64,000 nt of DNA from Rhodococcus rhodnii (GCA_000720375.1 JOAA01000007.1:248001-312000); one strand, 5' to 3'. Positions 1-9,247 are shown, counted from the first letter of the stretch. A program made the numbers and translations. Notes: generated from the sequence alone by a model not told the origin.

Positions 1-13
1 CTCAACCCGCGCG

Positions 14-2770
14 GTGGTGGCGATGGCGAGCAGCGATCCTCAGCGCATGCTGCGCGGCAGACGTGGCGAATGTGCGGCGCTGGATCGGTTGCTGGCGGAA
101 GCGAGGTCGGGCCGCAGTCAGGTGCTAGTCCTGCGGGGCGAGGCGGGGATCGGCAAGTCCGCGTTGGTGGACTACCTGGCGGACAGCGCGGCGGGATTCC
201 GGATCGCGCGGGCGGCCGGTGTCGAGTCCGAGATGGAGCTGGCGTTCGCCGGGTTGCACCAGCTGTGCGCGCCGATGATGACGCATCTCAGTCGGCTGCC
301 GGGCCCACAGCGTGATGCGTTGACGACCGTGTTCGGTCTGAGTACGGGCAGCGCGCCGGACCGTTTCCTGGTCGGGTTGGCGGTGCTCAGCCTGCTGGCA
401 GAGGTGACCGACGAGCAGCCACTGGTCTGCGTGGTCGACGACGCCCAGTGGCTTGATCGCGTGTCCGCGCAGACGCTGGCCTTCGTCGCGCGGCGGCTGC
501 TTGCCGAGCGGGTTGTGCTGGTGTTCGCGGTGCGTTCCTCGACGGGCGACGACCAGTTGGCGGGGTTGCGGGAACTCGTGGTGCGGGGTCTGCCCGACGG
601 CGATGCGCGTGCACTTCTGGATTCGGTGGTGCTGGGACGGGTCGACGATCGCGTGAGGGACCGGATCGTCGCCGAGGCCCGTGGCAACCCGTTGGCGCTG
701 CTGGAATTGCCGCGTGGGTTGACCGGAGCGGAGCTGGCCGGCGGGTTCACACGCCCGGACGTGCGGCCGCTGGCGAGTCAGATCGAGCAGAGTTTCCTGC
801 GGCGCATCGGATCGCTTCCGGCGGCGACGCAGCGGCTGCTGCTGGCGGCGGCCGCCGAGCCGGTCGGCGACGTGTCGTTGTTGCGGCGCGTGGCCGAGCG
901 ACTCGACATCGGCGCGGATGCGGCTGCGGCGGCCGAGGCGGCCGGGCTGATCGAATTCGGTGTACGGGTGCGGTTTCGTCATCCGCTGGTGCGCTCGGCC
1001 GCTTATCGCGCGGCGGACCGCGAAGAACGCCGGGACGTGCACCGTGCGCTGGCCGCGGCGACGGATCCCGAATCCGACCCGGATCGCCGAGCCTGGCATC
1101 GCGCCCACGCGACGGTCGAACCGGACGAGGCCGTGGCAGGCGAGTTGGAGCTCTCCGCCGACCGGGCCCAGGCCCGCGGCGGTATCGCGGCGGCTGCCGC
1201 GTTCCTGACGCGTGCGGCCGGGCTGACGCCTGATCCGGCAAGACGGGGAGGCAGAGCGCTGGCCGCGGCCCAGGCCACCTTCGAGGCCGGAGCGCCCGAC
1301 GCGGCGCTGGAACTCCTCGCCGCCGCGGAAATGGGCCCGTTGGACGACCTCCAGCGTGCGCGGCTGACCCGGCTGCGCGCGCAGATCGTCTTCGCGCGCA
1401 GGCGTGGCGGTGACGCGCTGCCGTTGCTGCTCGACGCCGCCAACCGGCTGGAGCTGCTCGACGGCGGACAAGCGCGCGAGGTCTACCTCGAAGCCATCGG
1501 ATCGGCGGTGTTCGCAGGCAGGCTCGGCGCGCCCGGCGCGCTTCAAGAGGTGGCCGAGGCCGCCCACGCCGCACCGCCGGGACCTCGACCACCACGGCTG
1601 GTCGACGCACTTCTCGATGGCCTGGCGGCACGGTTCGCCAGCGGCTACGTCGAGGGTGCGCCGCTGTTGAACCACGCCCTGCACGCTTTCCGGCGGGAGG
1701 CGGCACGCAATGGGGACGACATCATGCGCTGGCTGTGGCTGGCGTGGCTGGCCGCCGCGGACATGTGGGACGACGAGACGTGGCATGAACTGGTCACGCA
1801 CGCGGTCCGGACGGCTCGCGAAACCGGCGCGCTCAACTTCCTTCCGCTGGCCCTCACCTACCGCGCTGTAGTGCACGTGCACGCCGGCGAGTTCGACGCG
1901 GCCGCCGCGTTGATCGAGGAGTCCGACGCGATCTTGAAGGTGACTGGCAACTCGTACCTCGGTTACGCCGGGGTGGCGCTGCTCGCCTGGCGTGGTGATC
2001 CCCAGGTGACTGCGGTGCTCGAGGCCAGCGTCCCGTGGGCGGGCACCTGGGGTGAGGGACGAGCGATCGGTGGGGGCCACTACCTGAACGCGGTGCTGCA
2101 CAACGGCGTCGGTCAGTACCAGGACGCCCTGTCCTGCGCGGAGCAGGCATGCGAGCACGACGATCTGGGACTCTTCGGTCTCGCTCTCATCGAGCTGGTG
2201 GAGGCGGGCGTCCGTGGTGATGCTCCCGAGGCGGCCGCTGATGCCCTGCGACGACTCGAGGAACGAGCCACCGCCAGCGGCACGCAGTGGGCACTCGGTG
2301 TGTTGGCCCGGTCGAAAGCGCTGTTGAGCGACGGCCAGACGGCCGATCTGTTGTACCGCGAGGCCATCGGGCACCTCGGGCGCAGCCGTGTCGCCGTTTA
2401 CCTCGCGCGCACCCACCTGGTGTACGGCGAATGGCTGCGCCGCGAGAACCGGCGCCTCGACGCACGCGAGCAACTGCGAACCGCCTACGAGATGCTGCAC
2501 CGCTTCGGCGCGAATGCCTTCGCTGAGCGCGCCCGGCGCGAACTGCTGGCCATCGGCGAGGCAGTGCACCAACGCGCGGCCGAGACGCGCGACGTCCTCA
2601 CCGTGCAGGAAACCCAGATCGCCCGGCTCGCCGGCGACGGGAAGACGAACTCCGAGATCGGCGCCGAGCTGTTCATCAGCCCCCGCACCGTCGAATGGCA
2701 CCTGCGCAAGGTGTTCACCAAGCTCGACGTCGCCTCGCGCAAAGAGCTCCGCTCGGCGCTGACCGACTGA
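14..2770 (+). CDS. LAL-type LuxR family transcriptional regulator
   Basis: Large ATP-binding LuxR regulator of 918 residues if translated from the GTG at 14. A Walker A motif (GEAGIGKS, about residues 42-49) and a Walker B-like stretch (VCVVDDAQWLD, about 138-148) open an AAA/STAND ATPase domain. A long helical TPR-like middle follows, and the last ~60 residues are a LuxR helix-turn-helix (SPRTVEWHLRKVFTKL). No stop lies upstream in frame within the window, but the paralogue at 5441-8164 begins at an equivalent place, so the start is probably one of GTG 14, GTG 17 or ATG 23. Such proteins usually bind a small inducer through the central region and activate transcription in an ATP-dependent way; the inducer is unknown. 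The stress-protein gene follows on the same strand. Confidence 0.9.
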   Translation: MVAMASSDPQRMLRGRRGECAALDRLLAEARSGRSQVLVLRGEAGIGKSALVDYLADSAAGFRIARAAGVESEMELAFAGLHQLCAPMMTHLSRLPGPQRDALTTVFGLSTGSAPDRFLVGLAVLSLLAEVTDEQPLVCVVDDAQWLDRVSAQTLAFVARRLLAERVVLVFAVRSSTGDDQLAGLRELVVRGLPDGDARALLDSVVLGRVDDRVRDRIVAEARGNPLALLELPRGLTGAELAGGFTRPDVRPLASQIEQSFLRRIGSLPAATQRLLLAAAAEPVGDVSLLRRVAERLDIGADAAAAAEAAGLIEFGVRVRFRHPLVRSAAYRAADREERRDVHRALAAATDPESDPDRRAWHRAHATVEPDEAVAGELELSADRAQARGGIAAAAAFLTRAAGLTPDPARRGGRALAAAQATFEAGAPDAALELLAAAEMGPLDDLQRARLTRLRAQIVFARRRGGDALPLLLDAANRLELLDGGQAREVYLEAIGSAVFAGRLGAPGALQEVAEAAHAAPPGPRPPRLVDALLDGLAARFASGYVEGAPLLNHALHAFRREAARNGDDIMRWLWLAWLAAADMWDDETWHELVTHAVRTARETGALNFLPLALTYRAVVHVHAGEFDAAAALIEESDAILKVTGNSYLGYAGVALLAWRGDPQVTAVLEASVPWAGTWGEGRAIGGGHYLNAVLHNGVGQYQDALSCAEQACEHDDLGLFGLALIELVEAGVRGDAPEAAADALRRLEERATASGTQWALGVLARSKALLSDGQTADLLYREAIGHLGRSRVAVYLARTHLVYGEWLRRENRRLDAREQLRTAYEMLHRFGANAFAERARRELLAIGEAVHQRAAETRDVLTVQETQIARLAGDGKTNSEIGAELFISPRTVEWHLRKVFTKLDVASRKELRSALTD

Positions 2771-2802
2771 TTGCCTTTGTCACAACTTGCCTTTGTCACA
2801 AC
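2771..2802. repeat. Tandem direct repeat, two 16-bp copies
   Basis: TTGCCTTTGTCACAAC occurs twice head to tail (2771-2786 and 2787-2802). A related word, CCTTGTTGTCACA, follows at about 2820-2832. The repeat lies between the LAL stop and the likely start of the universal stress protein gene. It could be a regulator-binding array or a small tandem duplication. The direct repeat itself is certain; its role is not. Confidence 0.6.
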
Positions 2803-2857
2803 ACTGCGGCCTGACCTGTCCTTGTTGTCACAGGGCCACTTCGGACAGGAGCATGAG

Positions 2858-3757
2858 ATGGGACAGTGGCGAGACAGAAGCCTGCCAGTCGTCGTCGGCA
2901 TCGACGGGTCGTCCTCAGCCCTTGACGCCGTCCGTTGGGCCGCACGCGAAGCCGCCCGCCGTGGGACCCCGGTGCACCTGGTCAGTGCGTTCGGCTGGTC
3001 CGGGAAAAGACACCTCGGCGACCCCGGCCTCGGCCATTACCGAGAGACGTTGATGCGCAGCACCTGGGAGACAGTCTCGGCGGCTGCCAAGGCCGCCGCA
3101 GAGGCTGCCGCGGGTGTCGAGATCTCCGAACTGGTCGTCGACGGCTTCCCGGTACCGCTGCTGACCACCGAGTCGCGTACCGCGGGACTTCTCGTCATCG
3201 GTGATCGCGGCCTGGGCGGATTCACTTCGCTGCTGGTCGGTTCGGTCGCGATCGGACTGGCCGCCCGGGCGCAGTGCCCGGTCGTCGTCGTGCGCGGCGA
3301 ACACACTTCTGACACCGGCCCGGTCGTGGTCGGCATCGACGGCTCGCCGATCAGCGAGGAGGCGCTGGCGTTCGCGTTCGACGCGGCGGATGCGCGTGGA
3401 GTGCCCTTGGTCGCGGTGCACGTCTGGAATGACCGCGCGCTTGAGGATGCCGTGGCGCCTCTGGTGGATTGGGACGCCGTCGAGGCTGAGGAGCAGGTGC
3501 TGCTCGCTGAGCGGCTGGCGGGGTGGGGCGAGAAGTATCCCGATGTCGCGGTGCGGCGTGTGGTCGTACGCGACCGGCCCGCACACGCCTTGATCGAGCA
3601 CGCAACCGGCGCCCAGCTTGTGGTCGTCGGGTCACACGGCCGGGGCAGCGCGGCCGGTCTCGTGCTCGGCTCCGTGAGTCACGCGCTGCTGCACCACTCC
3701 CCTTGCCCGGTCGCTGTCGTGCGGACCGGGTCGAGCCCTGCCGCCGAGACGTCGTGA
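2858..3757 (+). CDS. Universal stress protein, two UspA domains
   Basis: 299-residue cytoplasmic protein with two UspA domains in tandem. Each begins with PVVVGIDGS. Each ends with the ATP-binding pattern G-x2-G-x9-G(S/T), seen as GDRGLGGFTSLLVGS in the first half and GSHGRGSAAGLVLGS in the second. The frame is open from 2771, but the ATG at 2858 has an AGGA ribosome site and starts right before the first domain, so it is chosen. Tandem Usp proteins in actinobacteria are often part of hypoxia or dormancy responses; that role is inferred. The stop overlaps the start of the DUF3040 gene (TGATGA), so the two are probably translated together. Confidence 0.92.
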   Translation: MGQWRDRSLPVVVGIDGSSSALDAVRWAAREAARRGTPVHLVSAFGWSGKRHLGDPGLGHYRETLMRSTWETVSAAAKAAAEAAAGVEISELVVDGFPVPLLTTESRTAGLLVIGDRGLGGFTSLLVGSVAIGLAARAQCPVVVVRGEHTSDTGPVVVGIDGSPISEEALAFAFDAADARGVPLVAVHVWNDRALEDAVAPLVDWDAVEAEEQVLLAERLAGWGEKYPDVAVRRVVVRDRPAHALIEHATGAQLVVVGSHGRGSAAGLVLGSVSHALLHHSPCPVAVVRTGSSPAAETS

Positions 3758-4005
3758 TGAACCGCCAAGAGCAACGCGCGCTGCGCGCCATCGAAAAGAA
3801 CATCAAGGTCGACGACCCCGAGCTCGCCGAAAAGCTCCGCTCGTTCGGGGGCGGCGTCAGCGGACGAACGCAGTGGTACGCCGGATCGCTTGCGGTGGTT
3901 CTGATTCTGCTCGGTGCCGGCTCGGGCGCCGCGGCGCTTCTGCTGACCGGCGTGCTCATCGCGATAGGACTCGTTCTCAAGTGGACGGCACAGGCGTTGC
4001 ACTGA
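3757..4005 (+). CDS. DUF3040 family small membrane protein
   Basis: 82-residue protein whose ATG shares one base with the upstream TGA. The N-terminus (LRAIEKNIKVDDPELAEKL) is the usual opening of DUF3040 proteins, which start with a short amphipathic segment and end in two membrane helices. Two hydrophobic stretches are visible (about residues 40-58 and 59-75). The function of the family is unknown. Its coupling to a universal stress protein suggests a shared stress role, which is inference. Confidence 0.85.
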   Translation: MNRQEQRALRAIEKNIKVDDPELAEKLRSFGGGVSGRTQWYAGSLAVVLILLGAGSGAAALLLTGVLIAIGLVLKWTAQALH

Positions 4006-4035
4006 GTTGCCTTCGCCGCTACCCCTTCTCCGCCG

Positions 4036-4068
4036 CGACCAAGGAACGACCGCCTTTGTCCTTGGTCG
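4036..4068. promoter_or_regulatory. 10-bp perfect inverted repeat upstream of yceI-like gene
   Basis: CGACCAAGGA (4036-4045) and TCCTTGGTCG (4059-4068) are exact reverse complements separated by 13 bases, about 30 bp before the YceI start. Spacing and position suit a dimeric regulator's operator. The flanking LAL regulators are candidates to bind it, but nothing in the sequence proves that. It could also form an RNA hairpin in the leader. Confidence 0.5.
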
Positions 4069-4097
4069 GCGATTTCAATCACCTGTTGGGAGATCCG

Positions 4098-4661
4098 ATG
4101 ACCACCGCAGCCACCACCAAGATCCCCGGCTACCTCGCCGGCACCTGGGACATCGACCCGGTCCACTCCGATGTCTCCTTCACCGTCCGGCACATGATGG
4201 TGAGCAAGGTTCGCGGCCGGTTCGCGACCTTCTCCGGGCAGATCGTGACCGGCGACGACGTGACCGATTCGGTTGTCACCGCGTCGATCCAGCCCGCCTC
4301 GATCGACACCGGCAACGCACAGCGGGACGCACACGTGCGCTCGGCCGACTTCTTCGACGTCGAGAACCACCCGCGGTGGACCTTCCGTTCCACCGGCGTC
4401 CGGGTCGACGGGCACGGCCTTGTGGTCGACGGGGAGTTGACGATCAAGGGCGTCACGCGTTCCGTGCCGCTGGCGTTGACGGTGAACGGCATCGGGCCGG
4501 ACGACAGCGGCGGCACGCGCGCCGGTGTGTCGGCCTCCACAACCATTGACCGCAACGACTTCGGCGTCGACATCAAGCTGCCGCTCGACGGTGGTGGTGT
4601 TGTGGTCGGTGACAAGGTGCAGATCAACCTCGAGATCGAGGCGGTGCTGCGCCGGGCGTGA
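4098..4661 (+). CDS. YceI family protein
   Basis: 187 residues with the YceI lipocalin-like fold signature: an opening TWDIDPVHSDVSFTVRHMMVSKVRGRF, a central NAQRDAHVRSADFFDVENHPRWTF, and a C-terminal DRNDFGVD segment. YceI proteins bind polyprenoid or amphiphilic molecules in a beta-barrel. This copy has no signal peptide, as is common in actinobacteria, so it is probably cytoplasmic. The start is the ATG after TTGGGAGA. It converges with the short-chain dehydrogenase gene two bases downstream. Confidence 0.9.
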   Translation: MTTAATTKIPGYLAGTWDIDPVHSDVSFTVRHMMVSKVRGRFATFSGQIVTGDDVTDSVVTASIQPASIDTGNAQRDAHVRSADFFDVENHPRWTFRSTGVRVDGHGLVVDGELTIKGVTRSVPLALTVNGIGPDDSGGTRAGVSASTTIDRNDFGVDIKLPLDGGGVVVGDKVQINLEIEAVLRRA

Positions 4662-4662
4662 A

Positions 4663-5337
4663 CTACCGGACCAGGATCTCGTTGACGGCCACTCCCCGCT
4701 CACGCGTGACGATGTAAGCGATGGCGTCCGCGACGTCCTCCGGCCGTAGTGTGACGCCGGGCTGGACCACGCTGACCCGCACGCGTTCGGAGACCAGTTC
4801 TTGGCGAAGCGATTCGCTGAACCCGTTGAGGCCGAACTTGGTCAGGCTGTAGACGCTGCCGCCGGGCCGGGCGACCCGTCCGGCCGTCGAGCCGACGTTC
4901 ACGAGGTCCGCCACCTGCCGCGGCGAGGTCGCGGCCGCGTCGATCAGATACGGCACGGCGGCGTGCGTGACGTGCACGAGCGCCGACACGTTGAGCGAGA
5001 TCATCCGGTCCCATTCCTCGATCGCGGTGTGCAGCGCCGTGTCGAACAGCATGATGCCGGCGTTGTTGACCAGCACGTCCAGACGGCCGAGGCGATCGTG
5101 CGTGTCCTCCACCGCTTGGGAGGCGAACTCCGGCTCGGTGATGTCGGCTATCACCGCGATGGCATGGCCGCCCAGGGTGGTGATGTCGTCCGCGACTTGG
5201 TTCAGGTGATCACCGCGACGCGCGACCAAGGCGACCGCCGCTCCCTCGCTGGCGAGACGGAGCGCGGTCGCTGCGCCGATACCGCTGCTGGCGCCGGTGA
5301 CGAGCGCGACGGCTCCGTCCAACGGCTGACCGGACAT
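4663..5337 (-). CDS. SDR family NAD(P)-dependent oxidoreductase
   Basis: 224-residue short-chain dehydrogenase. The cofactor motif TGASSGIG follows the start, NNAG is in the middle, and the active-site Ser is followed by YSLTK (the YxxxK pair). The ATG at 5337 sits just ahead of the Rossmann fold and has a GAGG ribosome site, so the longer open frame upstream is ignored. The C-terminus (RPEDVADAIAYIVTRERGVAVNEILVR) is typical of classical SDRs that reduce or oxidise small carbonyls. The substrate cannot be told. It lies downstream of the second LAL regulator on the same strand. Confidence 0.9.
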   Translation of the reverse strand: MSGQPLDGAVALVTGASSGIGAATALRLASEGAAVALVARRGDHLNQVADDITTLGGHAIAVIADITEPEFASQAVEDTHDRLGRLDVLVNNAGIMLFDTALHTAIEEWDRMISLNVSALVHVTHAAVPYLIDAAATSPRQVADLVNVGSTAGRVARPGGSVYSLTKFGLNGFSESLRQELVSERVRVSVVQPGVTLRPEDVADAIAYIVTRERGVAVNEILVR

Positions 5338-5416
5338 GACTGCCTCATTTCCCTGGGGTCGAGGGCCAATGCGAGAACATTCGCGTGTCCGGCCGCCCAT
5401 ATGCCCCAGGGAATCC

Positions 5417-5438
5417 CCCTGGTCCGTGCAGACCAGGG
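5417..5438. promoter_or_regulatory. Inverted repeat between LAL-2 stop and SDR gene
   Basis: CCCTGGTC (5417-5424) and GACCAGGG (5431-5438) are exact reverse complements around a 6-base loop, two bases past the LAL-2 stop and about 80 bp before the SDR start. No T-run follows, so it may be an operator for the SDR gene or a weak attenuating hairpin. Confidence 0.4.
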
Positions 5439-5440
5439 AG

Positions 5441-8164
5441 TTATTCGGTGTGTGGCAAAGCATCCCGCAGCTGTCGGCGGGAGGTGATCGACAGCTTCGC
5501 GAAGATCTTGCGGAGGTGCCACTCGACCGTGCGCGGGCTGAGGAACAGCCGGGCGCCTACCTCCGGGTTGGAGAAACCCTCCCGGACAAGCAGCGCGATC
5601 TGTCTTTCCTGAGGCGTCAGCCCCTCGCTCGACGATCCTTCGACGGTGCGCTTGCGGATCTTGTCCCCGCTGGCGAGAAGCTCGCGGCGGGCTCGCTCAG
5701 CGAAGGCCGACATACCGATCGCGACGAACATGTCGTACGCGGTGCGCAAGTGAAGCCGTGCGTCGACGCGCCGCGACTGCCGGCGCAACCACTCGCCGTA
5801 CAGCAGATGGGCGCGCGCCAACTCGGGGCGCAACAGTGTCCGGCCCAACCGCTCGATCGCCTCGCAGTAGAGGTCCTCCGCGGCGTCTTCGCTCAGCAGC
5901 GCCTGGCATCGAGCCAGGATTCCCTGCGCCCAGTTCGTATCGCAGGCCTCCGCCGCCTCCGCCAGACGGTCGAGTGCGCCGCGCGCGATCTCGTCGTCTC
6001 CGACACGCGCCGCCGCCTCGACGAGCTCGGGCAGCACCCAGACCGAGACGATCAGCTGGGCGATCCCGCTGCTGGCTTGCGCGGCCGACAGAGCTTTCTC
6101 GTAACGGCCGAGGCCGTTGTAGAGAACCGCGGCCGCCCAGTGCGCGGTGGTGACACCGGCCGACCGGCGATCCGCGGCGGGCCGTTCGATCGTGGCGGCG
6201 ATCAGCTCCGCGGCCTCGGCCTCCTTGCCCTGCATCGCCGTCAGGATGAGCGTCGCGTACGGCGCCATCGGGATGCCCGTGGTGCTGGCGACGGCTTCGG
6301 CCTCGGCGATGATCGACGCCGCGGTGGCGAATTCCCCGATCAACGAGTTCGCTGAGCCCAGGCAGACGAGGTAGATCGGGAGCTCGGTCAGGATCCCGGC
6401 GGCCCGTGCCACCTCGACGGCTCGGGCGTACGTCTCGCACATGACCTGCTCGTCCCAGACGGCCGGGCTGACACCACAGGCCGCCCAGCCCCATTTCAGC
6501 AGGTCCTGCACGGGCAGATCGGCGAGCGCCGTCATCGCCCTGCGCAACGTGCTGATCGCGGCACCCCGGCCGTCGGTGGCCAGCAGCGCACATCCCGTGA
6601 GCACCAGGTCGATCGGACGCGGGCCGCGTTCGGGCGGAGGGAGTTCCCTGATCGCCTGGGAGATCGCCAGGAGACGCTCACCGTCCCCGGCGGTGCCCCA
6701 GGCCAGCAGATAGGTCTCCCGCGCGAGATCCATGTCGAAACGTTCCAGCTGCCGCGCGGCCTCCAGCAACGTGCCTGGCGCCTCGTTGTAGGAGCCTGCC
6801 GCGTAGGCGATGCGACCTCGTACCAGTTGCGCTCGTACGCGGAGGAACTCGCTTTCTGCGTCGAGTTCCACGATCTCGACGAGTTCCTGTGCGGCAGCCA
6901 GATCGCCCGCCCGGACACTGGCGTCCGCGGCCTCAACGGCACGCTCGACGCGACGCGAGGGATCGACGGTGAGCGTCACGGAGCGCTGCAGGAACGCGGC
7001 AGCAGCGGCCAGCCCACCGCGCGCCTGTGCACGGTCGGCGGCCCGCTCGAGTTCCGCGGCGACGGCCTCGTCCGGTTCGGCAGCGGCGGACGCCAGGTGC
7101 CAAGCACGGCGGTCCGGGTCCGTCTGCCTGTCGGTGACCTCGGCCAACGACAGGTGCACGGCTCGGCGGTCCTCCTCGTTGGCGGCGCGGTACACGGCCG
7201 AGCGCACGAGCGGATGGCGGAAGATCACGCGTACGTCGAACGACAGCAGCTCGTCCACCTCGCTGTCGAGGGCCGTCGCCGGTTTGACGCCGAGCCGTTC
7301 GGCGGCGCGCCACACCAGGGTGGGATCGCCGACCGGCTCGGCGGCCGCGACCAGCAGGAGCAGCCGGCTCTGCGCGGGCAACTCCTCGATCCGCGTCAGG
7401 AAGCTCTTCTCGATCCGGTTGGGCAGCGTATCGGTGTGCAGCAGGCCGAATCCGCCAGCCAGCTGGGTGACGGTCAACTCGCGCGGAAGCTCCAGCAGGG
7501 CAAGCGGATTGCCCCTGGCCTCGGCCAGTATCCGGTCACGGATGTTGTGGTCGAGCCGGGCGTGGGTCGCCGAGTTCAGCAGGGTGTGGGCGTCGGCCTG
7601 GCTCAGCCCGGTGACCTCCAGCTCCGGTAGGTCGAGCAGGTCCTGCGCCCGGTGGCGGGCGGCGAAGACGAGTGCGATCGACTCGGCCAGCAGGCGGCGG
7701 GCCACGAAACCGAGGACTTGCGCCGAGGCCCGGTCCATCCACTGCGCGTCGTCCACCAGACACAGCACCGGGCTGCCCTCGGAGGCGTCCGACAGCAGGC
7801 TCAGCACCGCCAGTCCGACGAGGAAGCGTTCCGGCGGGGCGCCCGCCCGCATCCCGAACACCGTCTCAAGCGCGTCGCGCTGCGGTGCGGGAAGATCCTT
7901 CATTCGGTCCAGCAGCGGCACGCAGAACTGGTGCAGCGTGGCGAACGCCAGCTCCATCTCGGACTCGACACCGACCGCGCGCAGCACCCGCATGCCCGTC
8001 GCCGAGCTCGCCAGGTGTTCCAGCAGTGCCGACTTTCCCACTCCCGGCTCGCCATGCAGCACAAGGACACGGCTCTCCCCCGTGCGGACTGCCGCGATCA
8101 CCTGATCGAGGGCAGCGCACTCCGATCCGCGCCCGATTAGTCCCACATGCTTGCCAACCGCCAC
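5441..8164 (-). CDS. LAL-type LuxR family transcriptional regulator
   Basis: 907-residue paralogue of the regulator at 14-2770. It has a Walker A motif (HGEPGVGKSALLEHL), Walker B (VLCLVDDAQWMD), a helical repeat middle and a C-terminal LuxR helix-turn-helix (LSPRTVEWHLRKIFAKL). The start is the GTG at 8164, with another GTG at 8146 possible. The two paralogues share long collinear stretches (ESEMELAFA, HQLC/HQFC, DRAQARGG) and probably arose by duplication. Both point towards the small stress and redox genes between them, which may be their targets (inference). Confidence 0.9.
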   Translation of the reverse strand: MAVGKHVGLIGRGSECAALDQVIAAVRTGESRVLVLHGEPGVGKSALLEHLASSATGMRVLRAVGVESEMELAFATLHQFCVPLLDRMKDLPAPQRDALETVFGMRAGAPPERFLVGLAVLSLLSDASEGSPVLCLVDDAQWMDRASAQVLGFVARRLLAESIALVFAARHRAQDLLDLPELEVTGLSQADAHTLLNSATHARLDHNIRDRILAEARGNPLALLELPRELTVTQLAGGFGLLHTDTLPNRIEKSFLTRIEELPAQSRLLLLVAAAEPVGDPTLVWRAAERLGVKPATALDSEVDELLSFDVRVIFRHPLVRSAVYRAANEEDRRAVHLSLAEVTDRQTDPDRRAWHLASAAAEPDEAVAAELERAADRAQARGGLAAAAAFLQRSVTLTVDPSRRVERAVEAADASVRAGDLAAAQELVEIVELDAESEFLRVRAQLVRGRIAYAAGSYNEAPGTLLEAARQLERFDMDLARETYLLAWGTAGDGERLLAISQAIRELPPPERGPRPIDLVLTGCALLATDGRGAAISTLRRAMTALADLPVQDLLKWGWAACGVSPAVWDEQVMCETYARAVEVARAAGILTELPIYLVCLGSANSLIGEFATAASIIAEAEAVASTTGIPMAPYATLILTAMQGKEAEAAELIAATIERPAADRRSAGVTTAHWAAAVLYNGLGRYEKALSAAQASSGIAQLIVSVWVLPELVEAAARVGDDEIARGALDRLAEAAEACDTNWAQGILARCQALLSEDAAEDLYCEAIERLGRTLLRPELARAHLLYGEWLRRQSRRVDARLHLRTAYDMFVAIGMSAFAERARRELLASGDKIRKRTVEGSSSEGLTPQERQIALLVREGFSNPEVGARLFLSPRTVEWHLRKIFAKLSITSRRQLRDALPHTE

Positions 8165-8323
8165 GTTGCCCGCTTTCGCCGCAGTCGATCAGTGCTGGTC
8201 AGCCCGCGATCGACGACGGGAATCATCCTGGCGTGAAACGTCTCAACGGGAAAGTCCCGCAGCCCGTTGTTCATTCCACCGCGCCGCCGACGTCGGCCAG
8301 ATGGGCGCGGGACGACTGCCTCT

Positions 8324-9247
8324 TCAGTCGATCTTGCCGATGATGTGGTGCTGGCGGATCAGCGTGAGCACAGTGTCGACGGTGCGGTCGAGGTGGGTGC
8401 GGCCGTCGGGCAGTTCGGCTGTCGGGCTGATGTAGCTGCGCGGCCCGACGTGGGTGGCAGGATCGAGCTGGTGCAGGGTGACTTTCCCGGCGCGACGGGC
8501 CTGGTTCCATCCGCTACGTCGTAACAGCCGCCAACGTTGCGGGAACATCCATGTGCCGACCCGTTCGATCCGGTCGCTGGCACTCGTGAGCTGATGCAGG
8601 TGCTCGGCGTGGGCGACGTCGTTGGCGCCGTTGTGAAACCCGCCGAGTGTGATCAGCAACAGCGGGCAGCGTAGCCGCGTGTGCAGTACGTCGACCGCGC
8701 CAGTGGCGACCTGTGCGCCGCCGCTGTAGCTGAGCAAGACCACGGGGATTCCGCTGTCGGGCTGGTAGCCGGCGAGCTGGAGCTGAGTGGCGATCTGGGA
8801 ACCGACGGCCCGGTTGTAGAGCGGACGGTATCGGTGGTCGGCGGCCACGAAGATCTGCATCACGTTGTGCAGGAACAACAACAGCCCGGCGCGGCGGCGC
8901 AGCCAAGCCCACACCGGCCGATCGGCCAGCGGGTCGGCCAGCGGCGAGTAGGGCTGTACCTGGCCCAGCACGCGCAGCTCCGGCGCTCTGGTGAGCAGGG
9001 CCTTGACCAGCTGGCCACCGTCCCGGCTGTCGCGGACCCGGCGTTTGCCGATGCCGTCCAGGTAAACCAGGTAGGCATCCGGTGGACGGTCCGGGGCCGC
9101 ACCGCGGGCGTAGGGCACGCCGGCCGGGAGCTCGCTGGTGGGAGTCCGCCAGCCGGCGCCGTAGATCAACAACTCGTATCGGGCGAGCAGACCTTCGGCG
9201 AGCAGAACCGGTCCGATAACGATGGCCCAGAGCAGGAATCCGTTCAC
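8324..9247 (-). CDS. Membrane-anchored serine-hydrolase-like protein
   Basis: 307 residues from a GTG at 9247 that overlaps the previous stop (GTGA). An N-terminal hydrophobic segment (FLLWAIVIGPVLLAEGLLA) could be a membrane anchor. The middle carries a nucleophile-elbow-like VVLLSYSGGAQVATGAV, with Ser in S-x-S-x-G context, followed by a beta-strand (PLLLITLGG), as in alpha/beta hydrolases. A His candidate is near the C-terminus (THLDRTVDTV). I do not recognise a named family. As last gene of the patatin-glycosyltransferase operon it may process the same lipid or glycolipid, which is inference. Confidence 0.75.
   Translation of the reverse strand: MNGFLLWAIVIGPVLLAEGLLARYELLIYGAGWRTPTSELPAGVPYARGAAPDRPPDAYLVYLDGIGKRRVRDSRDGGQLVKALLTRAPELRVLGQVQPYSPLADPLADRPVWAWLRRRAGLLLFLHNVMQIFVAADHRYRPLYNRAVGSQIATQLQLAGYQPDSGIPVVLLSYSGGAQVATGAVDVLHTRLRCPLLLITLGGFHNGANDVAHAEHLHQLTSASDRIERVGTWMFPQRWRLLRRSGWNQARRAGKVTLHQLDPATHVGPRSYISPTAELPDGRTHLDRTVDTVLTLIRQHHIIGKID

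Noticed and set aside
125..2701. 858-codon frame antisense to the first LAL gene
   Set aside because: Shadow of the GC-rich coding bias on the other strand; product is Gln/Arg/His-rich with no domain.
2771..2857. N-terminal extension of the universal stress protein
   Set aside because: The open frame begins in the tandem repeat and has no domain content; the ATG at 2858 has a ribosome site and fits the family start.
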